Shown one piece after another: positions 34,689-43,848 of a stretch of 64,000 bases of DNA. Numbering within the stretch: position 1 is the stretch's first letter; each line of letters begins with the position of its first letter. Source of the DNA: Flavobacterium humi (GTDB taxonomy: Bacteria; Bacteroidota; Bacteroidia; Flavobacteriales; Flavobacteriaceae); assembly GCF_004745595.1 (NCBI RefSeq), contig NZ_SRLH01000001.1, positions 558,602 to 622,601 of the forward strand, read 5' to 3'. A program made the position numbers and the translations under genes. The notes beneath the pieces are model-generated. The model was given only the letters and a program-made list of their open reading frames with translations. It was not told where the DNA came from and made no database searches.

Positions 34689-36674
34689 TTAATTTGTTTT
34701 TCTGTTTAATTCAAGGGTGGAAGCCGGCGTGTAAATCATCGGAACATTCTCGATAGCCACATCGCTTTTGTCCAGCCCAAAGGCCTTTTCATCGGAAAGT
34801 GACAATCGTTTGAGCCAGAAATAGGAAGTTAGTAGCCAGCCGTCCTTCAATTCCAGGTCATTTTCAACAGACAGGAATTTTTCGATGATAATAAATTTGA
34901 AATCCGGTTCGGCATTGTATTTAGTGGAACCGTCAGGGCGGATATGCAAGTTGAGTTCTTTTCTTTCGACTAATTCCTGGACAATTTTCTTGAAATACAA
35001 TTCTACTTTCGGTTGTACCCTAAAGCCGAGGTTTAGCACCACTTTTATTACTTTATCATCGAGGATTTCCACGACTTCATAGTTCAGGGTAAACGGGTCG
35101 TTCGTCCTATTGATGTGCAGGAACCAATATACATCGGCTCTTTTGGGTTGCTTGGCAAAAATTGATTTTAGGATCTTTTCTTCAATTTCATAGGTTTTAT
35201 CTGCTTTGGATAAATAAATCAGGTGTGTGGAATATTTCGGGATGCCGTCATCCTTGCTCAATTCCTCCAGCGCGGCCGTTTGTTCTACAAGATTGGTAAA
35301 TTTCAGGAACCTATTGTTGATTTTACGGGAATAGTACCAAACGTACATCACCATGAAAATAAAAAGTTCGAAAAACAGGAACATCCATCTTTCTTTGATT
35401 TTGACCACATTGGCAATGAAAAAAGAGATTTCAATAACCGAAAAAACAAACAAGATAACCGCCACCCAGCCTATTTTGATTTTTTTGATAAACACTAAAT
35501 AATACGACAGCAGGAAAGTGGTCATCAGCATGGCAATGGTAATGGAAAAGCCGTATGCCGCTTCCATATGCGCCGAATTCTTAAAGTAGAGGATCATCAA
35601 TACACAGCCTGCCCAAAGAATGGTATTGACGGAAGGAATGTAAATTTGGCCTTTAAGATTCGTAGGGTTCTTCAGTGCTACCCGCGGCCAGAAATTTAGG
35701 GAAATGGCTTCATTTATCAAAGTAAACGAACCGCTGATTAAGGCCTGTGAAGCAATGATGGCCGCCAACGTTGCAATTCCGATCCCAATAATAAGGAACC
35801 ATTGCGGCATAATGGTATAAAACGGGTTTTTTCCTTCCAAAAACAGCGCACCCTGATGCATAAGCCAGGCGCCTTGTCCTAAATAATTGGTTACCAAAGC
35901 AATTTTTACGAAAATCCAGGTAAGGCGGATATTTGCCCTTCCGCAATGGCCCAAATCACTGTATAAAGCCTCTGCTCCTGTCGTACATAAAAAAACAGCG
36001 CCCAGCAGCCAGAATCCGTGCGGATATTCGACCAATAACTGATAGCCGTACATTGGGTTTAATGCTTTTAGGATATCAGGATGGTGGACAATTTGGGAAA
36101 CACCCAAAACCAAAAGCATGGTAAACCAGACCACCATTGCAGGCCCGAAAATATAGCCTACTTTCTGTGTTCCGAAACGCTGGAAAATAAACAAGCCGGA
36201 AAGAATGGCAATCACAATAGGAACCGTAGGTAAATTGGGAATAATGGTTTCCAATCCTTCTACCGCTGATGCTACTGAAATAGGCGGCGTGATGATCCCG
36301 TCGGCCAATAAAGTGGTAGCACCCAAAATAGTCGGGATGACCAATTTCCCTTTTCCGAAACGTTTGACTAGTGCGTATAAGGAAAACACACCTCCTTCTC
36401 CCTGGTTGTCAGCCGATAAGGTCAGGAAAATATATTTAAAGGTAGTTTGGAATGTCAAAGTCCAAAACACGCAGGAAATCCCGCCATATACCAATAATTG
36501 GGTAATTTGCCTGTCACCTACTATAGATTTCATAACATATAAAGGACTTGTCCCGATATCTCCGTAAATGATACCGAGAGCAACCAAAAGTGTCGCTGCA
36601 CTTACTTTTTGCAGTGCTGATTTATTCATTTTTGCATTCATTTTAAGTTCTGTTTTGAGTTCGTTTTTGAGCAT
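34689..36674 (-). CDS. kup: Kup-type potassium uptake permease
   Basis: A 661-residue KUP/HAK/KT potassium-proton symporter from the ATG at 36674; the ATG at 36629 gives MNKSALQK and aligns better with known Kup starts, so it is a real alternative. The signature GIIYGDIGTSPLYVMKS opens the first helix, followed by VFSLYALVKRFGKGK, TPPISVASAVEGLE and TGAEALYSDLGHCG; about twelve helices precede a C-terminal cytoplasmic domain. A TTG further upstream extends the frame but is unlikely. It lies between the KdpE-like regulator (66 bp upstream) and the porin (4 bp downstream). Confidence 0.93.
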   Translation of the reverse strand: MLKNELKTELKMNAKMNKSALQKVSAATLLVALGIIYGDIGTSPLYVMKSIVGDRQITQLLVYGGISCVFWTLTFQTTFKYIFLTLSADNQGEGGVFSLYALVKRFGKGKLVIPTILGATTLLADGIITPPISVASAVEGLETIIPNLPTVPIVIAILSGLFIFQRFGTQKVGYIFGPAMVVWFTMLLVLGVSQIVHHPDILKALNPMYGYQLLVEYPHGFWLLGAVFLCTTGAEALYSDLGHCGRANIRLTWIFVKIALVTNYLGQGAWLMHQGALFLEGKNPFYTIMPQWFLIIGIGIATLAAIIASQALISGSFTLINEAISLNFWPRVALKNPTNLKGQIYIPSVNTILWAGCVLMILYFKNSAHMEAAYGFSITIAMLMTTFLLSYYLVFIKKIKIGWVAVILFVFSVIEISFFIANVVKIKERWMFLFFELFIFMVMYVWYYSRKINNRFLKFTNLVEQTAALEELSKDDGIPKYSTHLIYLSKADKTYEIEEKILKSIFAKQPKRADVYWFLHINRTNDPFTLNYEVVEILDDKVIKVVLNLGFRVQPKVELYFKKIVQELVERKELNLHIRPDGSTKYNAEPDFKFIIIEKFLSVENDLELKDGWLLTSYFWLKRLSLSDEKAFGLDKSDVAIENVPMIYTPASTLELNRKTN

Positions 36675-36740
36675 AGGAATGCCCGATCGCGATGAATATC
36701 CTATTCGCAATAGCTTCTTAAATCGTTATGTAAAAGTTAA

Positions 36741-37424
36741 TTACCCCGAATTGAACCGGTAGCCTACACCTGATTCGGTCAATATGTACCTTGGATGGTT
36801 GGGGTCATTTTCTATTTTTTTCCTTAATTGCGCTATGAAGACCCTCAAGTATTGTGTCTGGTCAATATAGCCCGGGCCCCAGACTTCCTTCAAAATATAT
36901 TGATGGGTAAGTACACGCCCTTCGTTTTTGATCAATAAAGACAATAAGGAATATTCCGTAGCGGTAAGTTTGAGTATTTCTTCTTTTACTTTGACAATCC
37001 TTGCGGAAAAATCAATAGTTAGGGTATCAAATGCCATTACCGGCTCGTTTAAAATCCCATTTCGGTTGCGTAATGCCGTTCGTATCCGCGCCAGCAATTC
37101 CTGGGTACGGAAAGGTTTTGTCAAATAATCATTGGCACCGTTGTCCAACGATTTTACAATTTCGTTTTCAGCGCTTTTTACCGATAATATTATAATAGGA
37201 TCAAGGTACCATTCCCGAAGATGCAGCAATACGTTTTGGCCATCATCGTCAGGCAATCCCAAATCAAGGATAATCAGGTCCGGCGGATGGTTGGCCGCGA
37301 AGAGCAATCCTTCCTTTGCATTGGAAGCGAAAACCGTTTTATATCCATTGGAATCAAGGGTAATTTCCAACAGTTTCCTGATTTGACTTTCATCATCAAT
37401 GACTAAAATAGTGGCATTATTCAT
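36741..37424 (-). CDS. KdpE-like response regulator
   Basis: A 227-residue OmpR/PhoB-type regulator: receiver domain 1-120 with acidic pocket DDE (10-12), phospho-acceptor Asp54 in LIILDLGLPDDDG and TKPF lysine near 104, then a winged helix (LTATEYSLLSLLIKNEGRVLTH, VFIAQLRKKIENDPNHPRYILTESGVGYRF). The receiver and wing most resemble KdpE, which controls potassium uptake. Its start overlaps the kinase stop by 8 bp, indicating translational coupling. Likely target: the kup-porin genes downstream, inferred. Confidence 0.9.
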   Translation of the reverse strand: MNNATILVIDDESQIRKLLEITLDSNGYKTVFASNAKEGLLFAANHPPDLIILDLGLPDDDGQNVLLHLREWYLDPIIILSVKSAENEIVKSLDNGANDYLTKPFRTQELLARIRTALRNRNGILNEPVMAFDTLTIDFSARIVKVKEEILKLTATEYSLLSLLIKNEGRVLTHQYILKEVWGPGYIDQTQYLRVFIAQLRKKIENDPNHPRYILTESGVGYRFNSG

Positions 37425-38532
37425 GGCTAATCGAATTCGTTTGCATCACAGCTGCCGGAAAAGCGATGGTAAACACCGCGCCTCCTCCTTCTTCTTTATT
37501 TTTCAGGGAAACTTCTCCTTTTTGAGCCTCGACAAATCCTTTCACGATAGAAAGCCCAAGGCCAGTCCCGCCGGTTTTTGAATGTTGCAGGCGGTAGAAT
37601 TTATCAAAAACTTTATCTATTTCCTCTTCCGGGAACCCATTTCCGTCATCGGTAACGGTTATGATGCAAGTCATGGCATGTTCCTGTTCCAATTCAAAAC
37701 TTACTTCGGGGTTATATGCAATGCTTACTTCAATCAAAGCGCCTTTCGGAGTATATTGGGATGCATTGAATATCAGGTTGTAAAGAAGTTGTTCCGTCAG
37801 CCCGTAGTCCAGTTTGAACAAAGGAAGATAATCGGGCGAATTCACTTTTATCCTATGAAGGTTCAACTCCTCTTTCAGGGAATCCAGGACGTTGTACGTT
37901 AATTCCTTTATATCGCACCAGTCCATTTTTGGCTGGATATAACCCGATTCCAGGCGCGACATATTCAGTAGGTTTTCTACCTGATGGTTTAGCCGCAAAG
38001 ATGCTTTTTCCATTTCAGATAAAAGTTTTGCCTGGTTTTCTTCTGAAAGTTGGGCCGACTTCTCCTGCAAAGTGCCCACAGCTCCCATAACGGTAGAAAT
38101 AGGCGTCCTGAGCTCATGCGATAAAGAATCCAGCAAGGTATTGTACAGTTTCATGGTATGCAGTTTGGCTTCCTTGGCATGGGCCAACTGGTTTGCCTTT
38201 CTTATCTTGTAGGTTAGCACACCATTGATCAGCGCTATAATAAAGAAAAGAAGAAGCAATAATGCATCCTTGGCCGTTTCTACATGTAACGTATAATAAG
38301 GCTTGATAAACAGGAAATCCATGATGATGGCGCTCAATACCGCCGCCAGTAAAACCGCATAGATATCCAGGAAAATAGCCAGTACGGAAACCAATACAAG
38401 CAATAAATAACCTATAACGGTATAATCGAGGAAGCTTCTCGTAAACAGGAATACAACCGATACCATACTTACCGAAGCAACGCTAAATACGTATTGGTTT
38501 TTGGGCCTGATATGTTGAATCAACTTTTTCAA
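37417..38532 (-). CDS. KdpD-like sensor histidine kinase lacking the N-terminal KdpD/Usp domains
   Basis: A 371-residue membrane kinase. Four helices at about 16-105 form the DUF4118 domain seen in KdpD (TVIGYLLLVLVSVLAIFLDIYAVLLAAVL, MDFLFIKPYYTLHV), followed by HisKA with LLDSLSHELRTPIS (His139) and an HATPase with DDGNGFPEEE and TGGTGLGLSIVKGF. The cytosolic N-terminal KdpD and Usp domains of E. coli KdpD (about 400 residues) are absent. The start is a TTG at 38532: an in-frame TAA lies six codons upstream and the first ATG would remove the first helix. A -7 element TAACTTTG lies 24 bp upstream. Confidence 0.88.
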   Translation of the reverse strand: MKKLIQHIRPKNQYVFSVASVSMVSVVFLFTRSFLDYTVIGYLLLVLVSVLAIFLDIYAVLLAAVLSAIIMDFLFIKPYYTLHVETAKDALLLLLFFIIALINGVLTYKIRKANQLAHAKEAKLHTMKLYNTLLDSLSHELRTPISTVMGAVGTLQEKSAQLSEENQAKLLSEMEKASLRLNHQVENLLNMSRLESGYIQPKMDWCDIKELTYNVLDSLKEELNLHRIKVNSPDYLPLFKLDYGLTEQLLYNLIFNASQYTPKGALIEVSIAYNPEVSFELEQEHAMTCIITVTDDGNGFPEEEIDKVFDKFYRLQHSKTGGTGLGLSIVKGFVEAQKGEVSLKNKEEGGGAVFTIAFPAAVMQTNSISHE

Positions 38533-38555
38533 TTTCTTATGACTTAATTACATTG

Positions 38556-38563
38556 CAAAGTTA
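38556..38563 (-). promoter_or_regulatory. -7 element for the kinase-regulator-kup-porin operon
   Basis: On the minus strand TAACTTTG fits TAnnTTTG, 23 bases before the TTG start at 38532. No consensus -33 box is seen, which may mean activator dependence. Confidence 0.5.
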
Positions 38564-38625
38564 AACCATAAGTTGTAAGTATTTTATAATATAAAACCCG
38601 GCCGGTATAAAGATTTTATAAAGAT

Positions 38626-39063
38626 TTATTTCCTCCTGGTATCTATGATGTGAATGATTTTCCAGGTATCGTTTTCCTTAAAAAGCGTGAAAGAATTTAC
38701 GCCCGAATGGCTGAGTTTGCCGTTTACATAAAATTCATATGGAGTCCAGGCATGGGCCATCGCCCCATCGATTTGGATTGTATAGCCTAGTATTTTTTCT
38801 TCAAATTTCAAATCTGCCGGGAAAGTGGAGAAGGATGCATAGAATTCAGCTGTTTTTTCGTCTACAAGCCTGCTGCTCTTTACACCTTCCACAACAGATT
38901 GCAACATCATTTTTTCATGGCATACAGCCTTTATCTTAACCGTATCTTTAGCATGGAAACCTTCAAAAAAAGAAGTGATAGTTTTTTTAACATCAGCTTG
39001 TTGGGCATTTCCATTTAAACCCAAAATAAAGACCAATAACAGTATTGTTTTTTTCATATCCAT
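38626..39063 (-). CDS. Secreted NTF2-like protein
   Basis: A 145-residue protein with a signal peptide (KKTILLLVFILGLNGNAQ) and one NTF2/SnoaL-like domain: VKKTITSFFEGFHAKDTVKIKAVC at the start and GVNSFTLFKENDTWKIIHIIDTRRK at the end. The fold is a cone-shaped pocket used by enzymes and binding proteins alike; the exact role is unknown. M1 at 39063 or the Met at 39057 both allow the signal. It stands upstream of and in the same orientation as the Kdp-like operon but with an own promoter region between. Confidence 0.85.
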   Translation of the reverse strand: MDMKKTILLLVFILGLNGNAQQADVKKTITSFFEGFHAKDTVKIKAVCHEKMMLQSVVEGVKSSRLVDEKTAEFYASFSTFPADLKFEEKILGYTIQIDGAMAHAWTPYEFYVNGKLSHSGVNSFTLFKENDTWKIIHIIDTRRK

Positions 39064-39158
39064 ACAATTTAAAAACTTTCTAATTGGTATGAATAATCCG
39101 ATTATTGTTACACTTTTATAGAATTTGTAGTACTTTTACACTTTAATACATTACAGCT

Positions 39159-39977
39159 ATGTCAACCGCGAAAAAAGATTACAAAAGAATAACCACAAAG
39201 TCCCTGATCGATATGAAGGCCAATGGCGAAAAGATTTCAATGCTGACTGCATATGATTTTACCATGGCAAAAATAGTTGACTCGGCCGGTGTAGATGTGA
39301 TATTGGTTGGTGATTCGGCAAGTAATGTTATGGCCGGGCACGAAACAACATTGCCTATTACCCTGGACCAAATGATCTACCATGCTTCTTCAGTGGTCCG
39401 TGCTGCGGAAAGAGCCCTGATTGTGGTCGATTTGCCCTTCGGTTCGTACCAATCGGACTCCAAGGAAGCCTTGCGTTCTTCTATCAGGATTATGAAAGAA
39501 AGCGGCGGGCATGCGGTAAAGCTGGAAGGCGGAAGCGAAATCAAAGATTCCATTAAGAAAATATTGAATGCCGGGATTCCGGTCATGGGGCATTTAGGCC
39601 TTACGCCGCAATCCATCTATAAATTCGGGACGTATACTGTCCGTGCCAAAGAAGACGCAGAAGCTGAAAAATTATTGGACGATGCCAAAATGCTCGAACG
39701 GATTGGCTGTTTCGCTTTGGTACTGGAAAAAATCCCGGCCCATTTGGCTCAAAAAGTCGCCGAAAGCATTTCTATCCCGGTTATTGGTATCGGAGCAGGA
39801 AGCGGGGTTGATGGCCAGGTATTGGTTTTGCATGATATGATTGGGATGACGCATGAATTCAGCCCGCGTTTTTTACGCCGTTATATGAATTTGTACGAAG
39901 ACATGACCAAAGCCATCGGGAATTATGTAACCGATGTGAAATCAGTGGATTTCCCCAATGCAAATGAACAATACTAA
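39159..39977 (+). CDS. panB: 3-methyl-2-oxobutanoate hydroxymethyltransferase
   Basis: A 272-residue ketopantoate hydroxymethyltransferase, the first step of pantothenate synthesis, using methylene-tetrahydrofolate. Signatures: [26 protein letters not shown] (metal Asp), [28 protein letters not shown] and [18 protein letters not shown]. Length matches the family. It is followed after 18 bp by the RluA-type pseudouridine synthase gene and probably cotranscribed with it; other pan genes are not in the window. Confidence 0.96.
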   Translation: MSTAKKDYKRITTKSLIDMKANGEKISMLTAYDFTMAKIVDSAGVDVILVGDSASNVMAGHETTLPITLDQMIYHASSVVRAAERALIVVDLPFGSYQSDSKEALRSSIRIMKESGGHAVKLEGGSEIKDSIKKILNAGIPVMGHLGLTPQSIYKFGTYTVRAKEDAEAEKLLDDAKMLERIGCFALVLEKIPAHLAQKVAESISIPVIGIGAGSGVDGQVLVLHDMIGMTHEFSPRFLRRYMNLYEDMTKAIGNYVTDVKSVDFPNANEQY

Positions 39978-39995
39978 TTTGCCGGCAGTTTAAAA

Positions 39996-40691
39996 ATGGC
40001 AGAAAAGATCCTTTCGAATAAAAACAACTTGCAGGTTATCCACGAAGACAACCACATTATTGTCGTGAACAAACGTGTGGGAGATATTGTCCAGGGAGAT
40101 AAAACCGGAGACAAACCCTTATCCGACGTTGTAAAAGAATACCTGAAAGACAAATATAACAAACCGGGTGAAGTTTTCCTGGGAGTAGTACACCGTTTAG
40201 ACCGGCCCACAACCGGTATCGTGGTATTTGCAAGGACCAGCAAAGCCCTGACACGCCTGAACGATTTGTTCAAAAACCGGGAAACTAAGAAAACCTATTG
40301 GGCTGTCGTAAAAAACAAACCGCCCAAAACAGAAGACAATCTAATCCATTTCCTGAAAAAGAACGAAAAAAACAATACTTCAAAAGCGTACATGAAAGAA
40401 GTCCCTGAAAGCAAAACCGCCAGCCTGGATTATAAGATCATAAAGGAACTTACGCATTATTTTGCCCTTGAGATCAACCTTCATACAGGGCGCCATCATC
40501 AGATAAGGGCACAATTATCGGCTATAGGATGTCCTATAAAAGGAGACCTGAAGTATGGTTTCGACCGAAGCAATCCTGACGGAGGCATCCATCTCCATGC
40601 CCGGAAACTGAGTTTCATCCATCCGGTGACCAAAGAAAACCTGACCCTTACGGCTCCCGTTCCCGATGATGTGATTTGGCGCGCAATATAA
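39996..40691 (+). CDS. RluA family RNA pseudouridine synthase
   Basis: A 231-residue synthase that isomerises uridines in rRNA or tRNA. The catalytic motif is HRLDRPTTGIVVFARTSKA with Asp69, and the C-terminal LHTGRHHQIRAQLSAIGCPIKGDLKYG is the other family block. It lacks an S4 domain, as in short RluA/RluC-like and TruC-like members; the precise target is unknown. It lies 18 bp after panB and 28 bp before the aldehyde dehydrogenase gene. Confidence 0.94.
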   Translation: MAEKILSNKNNLQVIHEDNHIIVVNKRVGDIVQGDKTGDKPLSDVVKEYLKDKYNKPGEVFLGVVHRLDRPTTGIVVFARTSKALTRLNDLFKNRETKKTYWAVVKNKPPKTEDNLIHFLKKNEKNNTSKAYMKEVPESKTASLDYKIIKELTHYFALEINLHTGRHHQIRAQLSAIGCPIKGDLKYGFDRSNPDGGIHLHARKLSFIHPVTKENLTLTAPVPDDVIWRAI

Positions 40692-40719
40692 TTTCATATC
40701 TTTAGTAAAAAAATAGTCT

Positions 40720-42048
40720 ATGAGAAATTTTCCTTCTGTATCTGAAAGAAAAGAAATGCTTAAAAAACTTCTGCGGAGCATCATTATCCACGAAGAAGAA
40801 ATACTCGAAGCCTTATACAAAGATTTCAAGAAACCGAAGTTTGAAGGAGTCCTTTCGGAAACAGCCTATATCATTTCCGATTTAAAGAACACCATCGACA
40901 ACCTTGATTCCTGGGCAAAGCCGAAAAGGGTTTTCCCGTCACTGCTTAATTTCCCTTCCTCCGATTACATTTACAGCGAGCCCTACGGAAGAGTGTTGAT
41001 AATTGCCCCTTGGAATTACCCTTTCCAGCTGGCATTTTCCCCGCTTATCGCTGCGGTGGCTGCCGGTAATAAAGTAACGATAAAACCTTCTGAACTTACG
41101 CCATATACCTCGGCCATTATCTCTAAAATAGTCCGGGAAACATTCGATATCAAGCAAGTGGTTGCTGTTACCGGCGATTATACCATTGCACAGGACCTGC
41201 TCCAAAAACGGTGGGATTATATTTTTTTTACCGGAAGTGTTGCCGTTGGGAAAATAGTGGCCAAAGCAGCTGCCGAACACCTCACGCCCGTCACGCTGGA
41301 ATTAGGCGGCAAAAACCCTTGCATTGTAGATGAGACCGCCAACCTTCCTTTAGCGGCCAAAAGGATAATCTGGGGAAAGATCCTCAACGCCGGCCAAACG
41401 TGCATTGCGCCCGATTATATTTTAGTCCATTACCGCGTCAAGAAGAAACTGGTCGGATTCCTGATGGAAGAAATTGAGAATGCTTTGGGTGAAAACCCGG
41501 AGTTATCCGAAGATTTTGCACGGATTATAAATCTTAAGAACTGGAGAAGGCAAATCAGCCTGCTGGAGCATCAAAATATTTTATCCGGCGGTGAAAATAC
41601 CGAAGAAACCTTATATCTTGCTCCTACCCTTATTGACGAACCGGACCTCGATAGCCCGCTAATGCAGGAGGAAATTTTCGGGCCTATTTTACCTATTAAA
41701 TCGTATGAGAACAAATCGGATATCGAACGGATTGTTTCCAAATATGAAAAACCACTTTCCATGTACCTTTTTTCCGAAAACAGGGCTTTTATAAAAGAAT
41801 TTTCAGCAAGATATTCTTTTGGAGGCGGTTGCATAAACGATACCATTATCCATTTTTCCAATAAACGCCTGCCGTTCGGAGGCGTTGGTCATTCGGGAAT
41901 AGGCGCTTATCACGGAAGCCGTGGTTTTGAATCTTTTTCACATAAAAAAGCGGTGGTAAAAAAAGGCAACTGGCTGGATATCCCCATAAGATATGCTCCT
42001 TACAAAGGCAAATTGGGTTTATTAAAAAGAATATTAAATTGGTTATAA
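40720..42048 (+). CDS. NAD(P)-dependent aldehyde dehydrogenase, class 3 type
   Basis: A 442-residue aldehyde dehydrogenase of the short class 3 (ALDH3/YwdH) type. APWNYPFQLAFSPLI at 96-110, FTGSVAVGKIV at 170-180, general base Glu194 in LELGGKNPCIVDE, and catalytic Cys228 in NAGQTCIAPD are all present, as is GGVGHSGIGAYHG near the end. It oxidises medium-chain or aromatic aldehydes; the substrate is unknown. The stop is followed after 10 bp by the membrane-protein gene, so the two are probably co-expressed. The TATCTTTA before the start is a near-match to the -7 box. Confidence 0.94.
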   Translation: MRNFPSVSERKEMLKKLLRSIIIHEEEILEALYKDFKKPKFEGVLSETAYIISDLKNTIDNLDSWAKPKRVFPSLLNFPSSDYIYSEPYGRVLIIAPWNYPFQLAFSPLIAAVAAGNKVTIKPSELTPYTSAIISKIVRETFDIKQVVAVTGDYTIAQDLLQKRWDYIFFTGSVAVGKIVAKAAAEHLTPVTLELGGKNPCIVDETANLPLAAKRIIWGKILNAGQTCIAPDYILVHYRVKKKLVGFLMEEIENALGENPELSEDFARIINLKNWRRQISLLEHQNILSGGENTEETLYLAPTLIDEPDLDSPLMQEEIFGPILPIKSYENKSDIERIVSKYEKPLSMYLFSENRAFIKEFSARYSFGGGCINDTIIHFSNKRLPFGGVGHSGIGAYHGSRGFESFSHKKAVVKKGNWLDIPIRYAPYKGKLGLLKRILNWL

Positions 42049-42058
42049 GTATAAAAAA

Positions 42059-42787
42059 ATGGAAGAATTACATCAAAAACGAAACTCCCTGGACATAGGA
42101 GAAGTGGTCAACGACGCTTTTGAAATTTATAAAAAAACATACATACAGGCCGGATTGGCTATTTTATGCATTTATTTTGTACTGGTGTTGCTGTTTTTTA
42201 TTGGAAGTAAGTTTTTCTTCAAAATGGAAGACCTTCCTGAGATCATGAAAAATTTCAACCCGGAAAAATTCAGTTCGACCGGAAAACTAATCTATATCGC
42301 CTGCAGCGCGGTTTTCCTTTCTTTGATAGCGCCTTTTATGGCCGGGATATTTAAAATGTTCCAGGATTCCGACAATAATGAAGAAATCGCGTTTTCTGCT
42401 ATTTTTGCGTATATCAATAGCCCGAAATACATCCACATCGTTTCGGCTACAGCAATCATAGCCGTTTTATCGAATGGCTTCAACCTCTTCCTAAAGGATT
42501 TTTTTCCTGAATTTGTGGGGATACTCCTGGGCGCCATTATTTCGCTGGCCATCGGGATTCTAACCTATATTGTAATTCCGCTGGTTATTTTCAAAAACCT
42601 GAATTGCATTGCTGCCATTAAAGAAAGTACCAAACAAATCGGGACGCATTTATTCCCTGCCGTAATACTGATGGTTATTGCTTTTGTTTTCTCCTTTATT
42701 GGTATTTTTGCTTTTTGTATCGGGATATTTTTTACCATACCTTTCTTGTATGCCATGCAGTATAGTGTGTACAAAAGACTGAATTAA
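42059..42787 (+). CDS. Hypothetical multi-pass membrane protein (DUF975-like)
   Basis: A 242-residue protein with five to six membrane helices and a short cytosolic start (LDIGEVVNDAFEIYKKTYI). The ending, IGIFAFCIGIFFTIPFLYAMQYSVYKRL, and the FEIYKK..AGLAIL start are typical of a large group of small membrane proteins related to DUF975. Function unknown. Ten bp after the aldehyde dehydrogenase gene and before a strong terminator. Confidence 0.78.
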   Translation: MEELHQKRNSLDIGEVVNDAFEIYKKTYIQAGLAILCIYFVLVLLFFIGSKFFFKMEDLPEIMKNFNPEKFSSTGKLIYIACSAVFLSLIAPFMAGIFKMFQDSDNNEEIAFSAIFAYINSPKYIHIVSATAIIAVLSNGFNLFLKDFFPEFVGILLGAIISLAIGILTYIVIPLVIFKNLNCIAAIKESTKQIGTHLFPAVILMVIAFVFSFIGIFAFCIGIFFTIPFLYAMQYSVYKRLN

Positions 42788-42802
42788 AATTTGAACTGCA
42801 TA

Positions 42803-42840
42803 AAAAAACCCGTCTCGTTTAGAACAAGACGGGTTTTGTT
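42803..42840. terminator. Bidirectional terminator
   Basis: AAAACCCGTCT and AGACGGGTTTT form a long stem with A- and T-runs, between the convergent membrane-protein and coiled-coil genes. Confidence 0.85.
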
Positions 42841-42858
42841 TTTTATCCTGGAAAAGGA

Positions 42859-43740
42859 TTATCTCAAAGTAAAGCTGGTTTTGGAAACCAATACATCTTT
42901 ATCGAAAATATTCACAAAATAAGATCCTCCCTGGATATCGGCAACAGACAGGTCTTTTTCTACTTTTACCGTTTTGTTTTCATATTTTACAGTAGCGATA
43001 AAACTATAGGTTAAGGATTTTTCGCCGAAAGCCTCTGTTTTTTTCTCTCCAAGTACATTGTTTTTACTGTCAATCACCTGAACATAATACGCTTTATCTC
43101 CTGATTTTGCAATTAGGTTTTCAGCAATCATGAAACTGATTTTAAGCACATCAGCCCTGCTGGCCTTATCTGTGGCAACCTGTTTTCCTGAACTACGTTG
43201 TTTTACAGCAGATGTTTGTAGGTTTAAGATGGTCAGCCTCGAACCTTTCTCGACCGTTTTGGCCAGGTTATCGTTGTGGGCGGTAAGCGTATCGTTAGCT
43301 CTTCTGGCATCAGTAAGGACAACGGCTGTGCTGTCTCTTTCCACTGTCAGGCGCTCGTTTTGTTTTTTAAGCTGCGTAACCTGTTTCATCAGGTTGTCTA
43401 CACTGCTTCGCAATTTTATGGCTTCTGTTTTATATTTTGACATAGAGGCCGCATCTCCTTTGGATTTTTCCACATCGGCCATTAATTTTTGAACTCGGTC
43501 CCTTTCTACAATCAGCTCTTCAGACATTGAAGTGTTGGAGGCAATTGCCGCGCTCAACGAATCGTTGGCTGCATGCAGGTCTTTTAAAACTGAGTCTTTT
43601 TCACTCATTAATACTTTTTCAACGGCTTTAGAATCACTGGTCAGCTTGTACATGTAACCCAAACTCCCTAATAATAATAACGCTAAAATGAGGATAATCG
43701 CTTTAAGGCCAGAGTTACTTTGTTTTTGGTTTTCTTCCAT
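42859..43740 (-). CDS. Membrane-anchored coiled-coil protein, hypothetical
   Basis: A 293-residue protein with one N-terminal membrane helix (AIILILALLLLGSLGYMY, residues 14-31), a long coiled coil from about 35 to 170 (VEKVLMSEKDSVLKDLHAAN to NDNLAKTVEKG), and a C-terminal beta-rich globular part (VLKISFMIAENLIAKSGDKAYYVQV, GGSYFVNIFDKDVLV). This layout is common in flavobacterial genomes but I know of no assigned role. Type II orientation would put the coiled coil in the periplasm. Confidence 0.8.
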   Translation of the reverse strand: MEENQKQSNSGLKAIILILALLLLGSLGYMYKLTSDSKAVEKVLMSEKDSVLKDLHAANDSLSAAIASNTSMSEELIVERDRVQKLMADVEKSKGDAASMSKYKTEAIKLRSSVDNLMKQVTQLKKQNERLTVERDSTAVVLTDARRANDTLTAHNDNLAKTVEKGSRLTILNLQTSAVKQRSSGKQVATDKASRADVLKISFMIAENLIAKSGDKAYYVQVIDSKNNVLGEKKTEAFGEKSLTYSFIATVKYENKTVKVEKDLSVADIQGGSYFVNIFDKDVLVSKTSFTLR

Positions 43741-43821
43741 TTTTTTCGGTTTTTAATAGGTGCTAATTTAATTTTTTATTTGAGACTTTCATAAACATAA
43801 CGCAAGTTTACATAAAAATAG

Positions 43822-43829
43822 TATTTTTG
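43822..43829 (+). promoter_or_regulatory. -7 element for the HutG/arginase-family gene
   Basis: TATTTTTG fits TAnnTTTG, 19 bases upstream of the ATG at 43849. No clear -33 box. Confidence 0.5.
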
Positions 43830-43848
43830 ACTTATTATAATCACAAAT

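Noticed and set aside
36675..36710. Upstream TTG extension of kup
   Set aside because: An ATG occurs at 36674 and the conserved Kup start begins later still.
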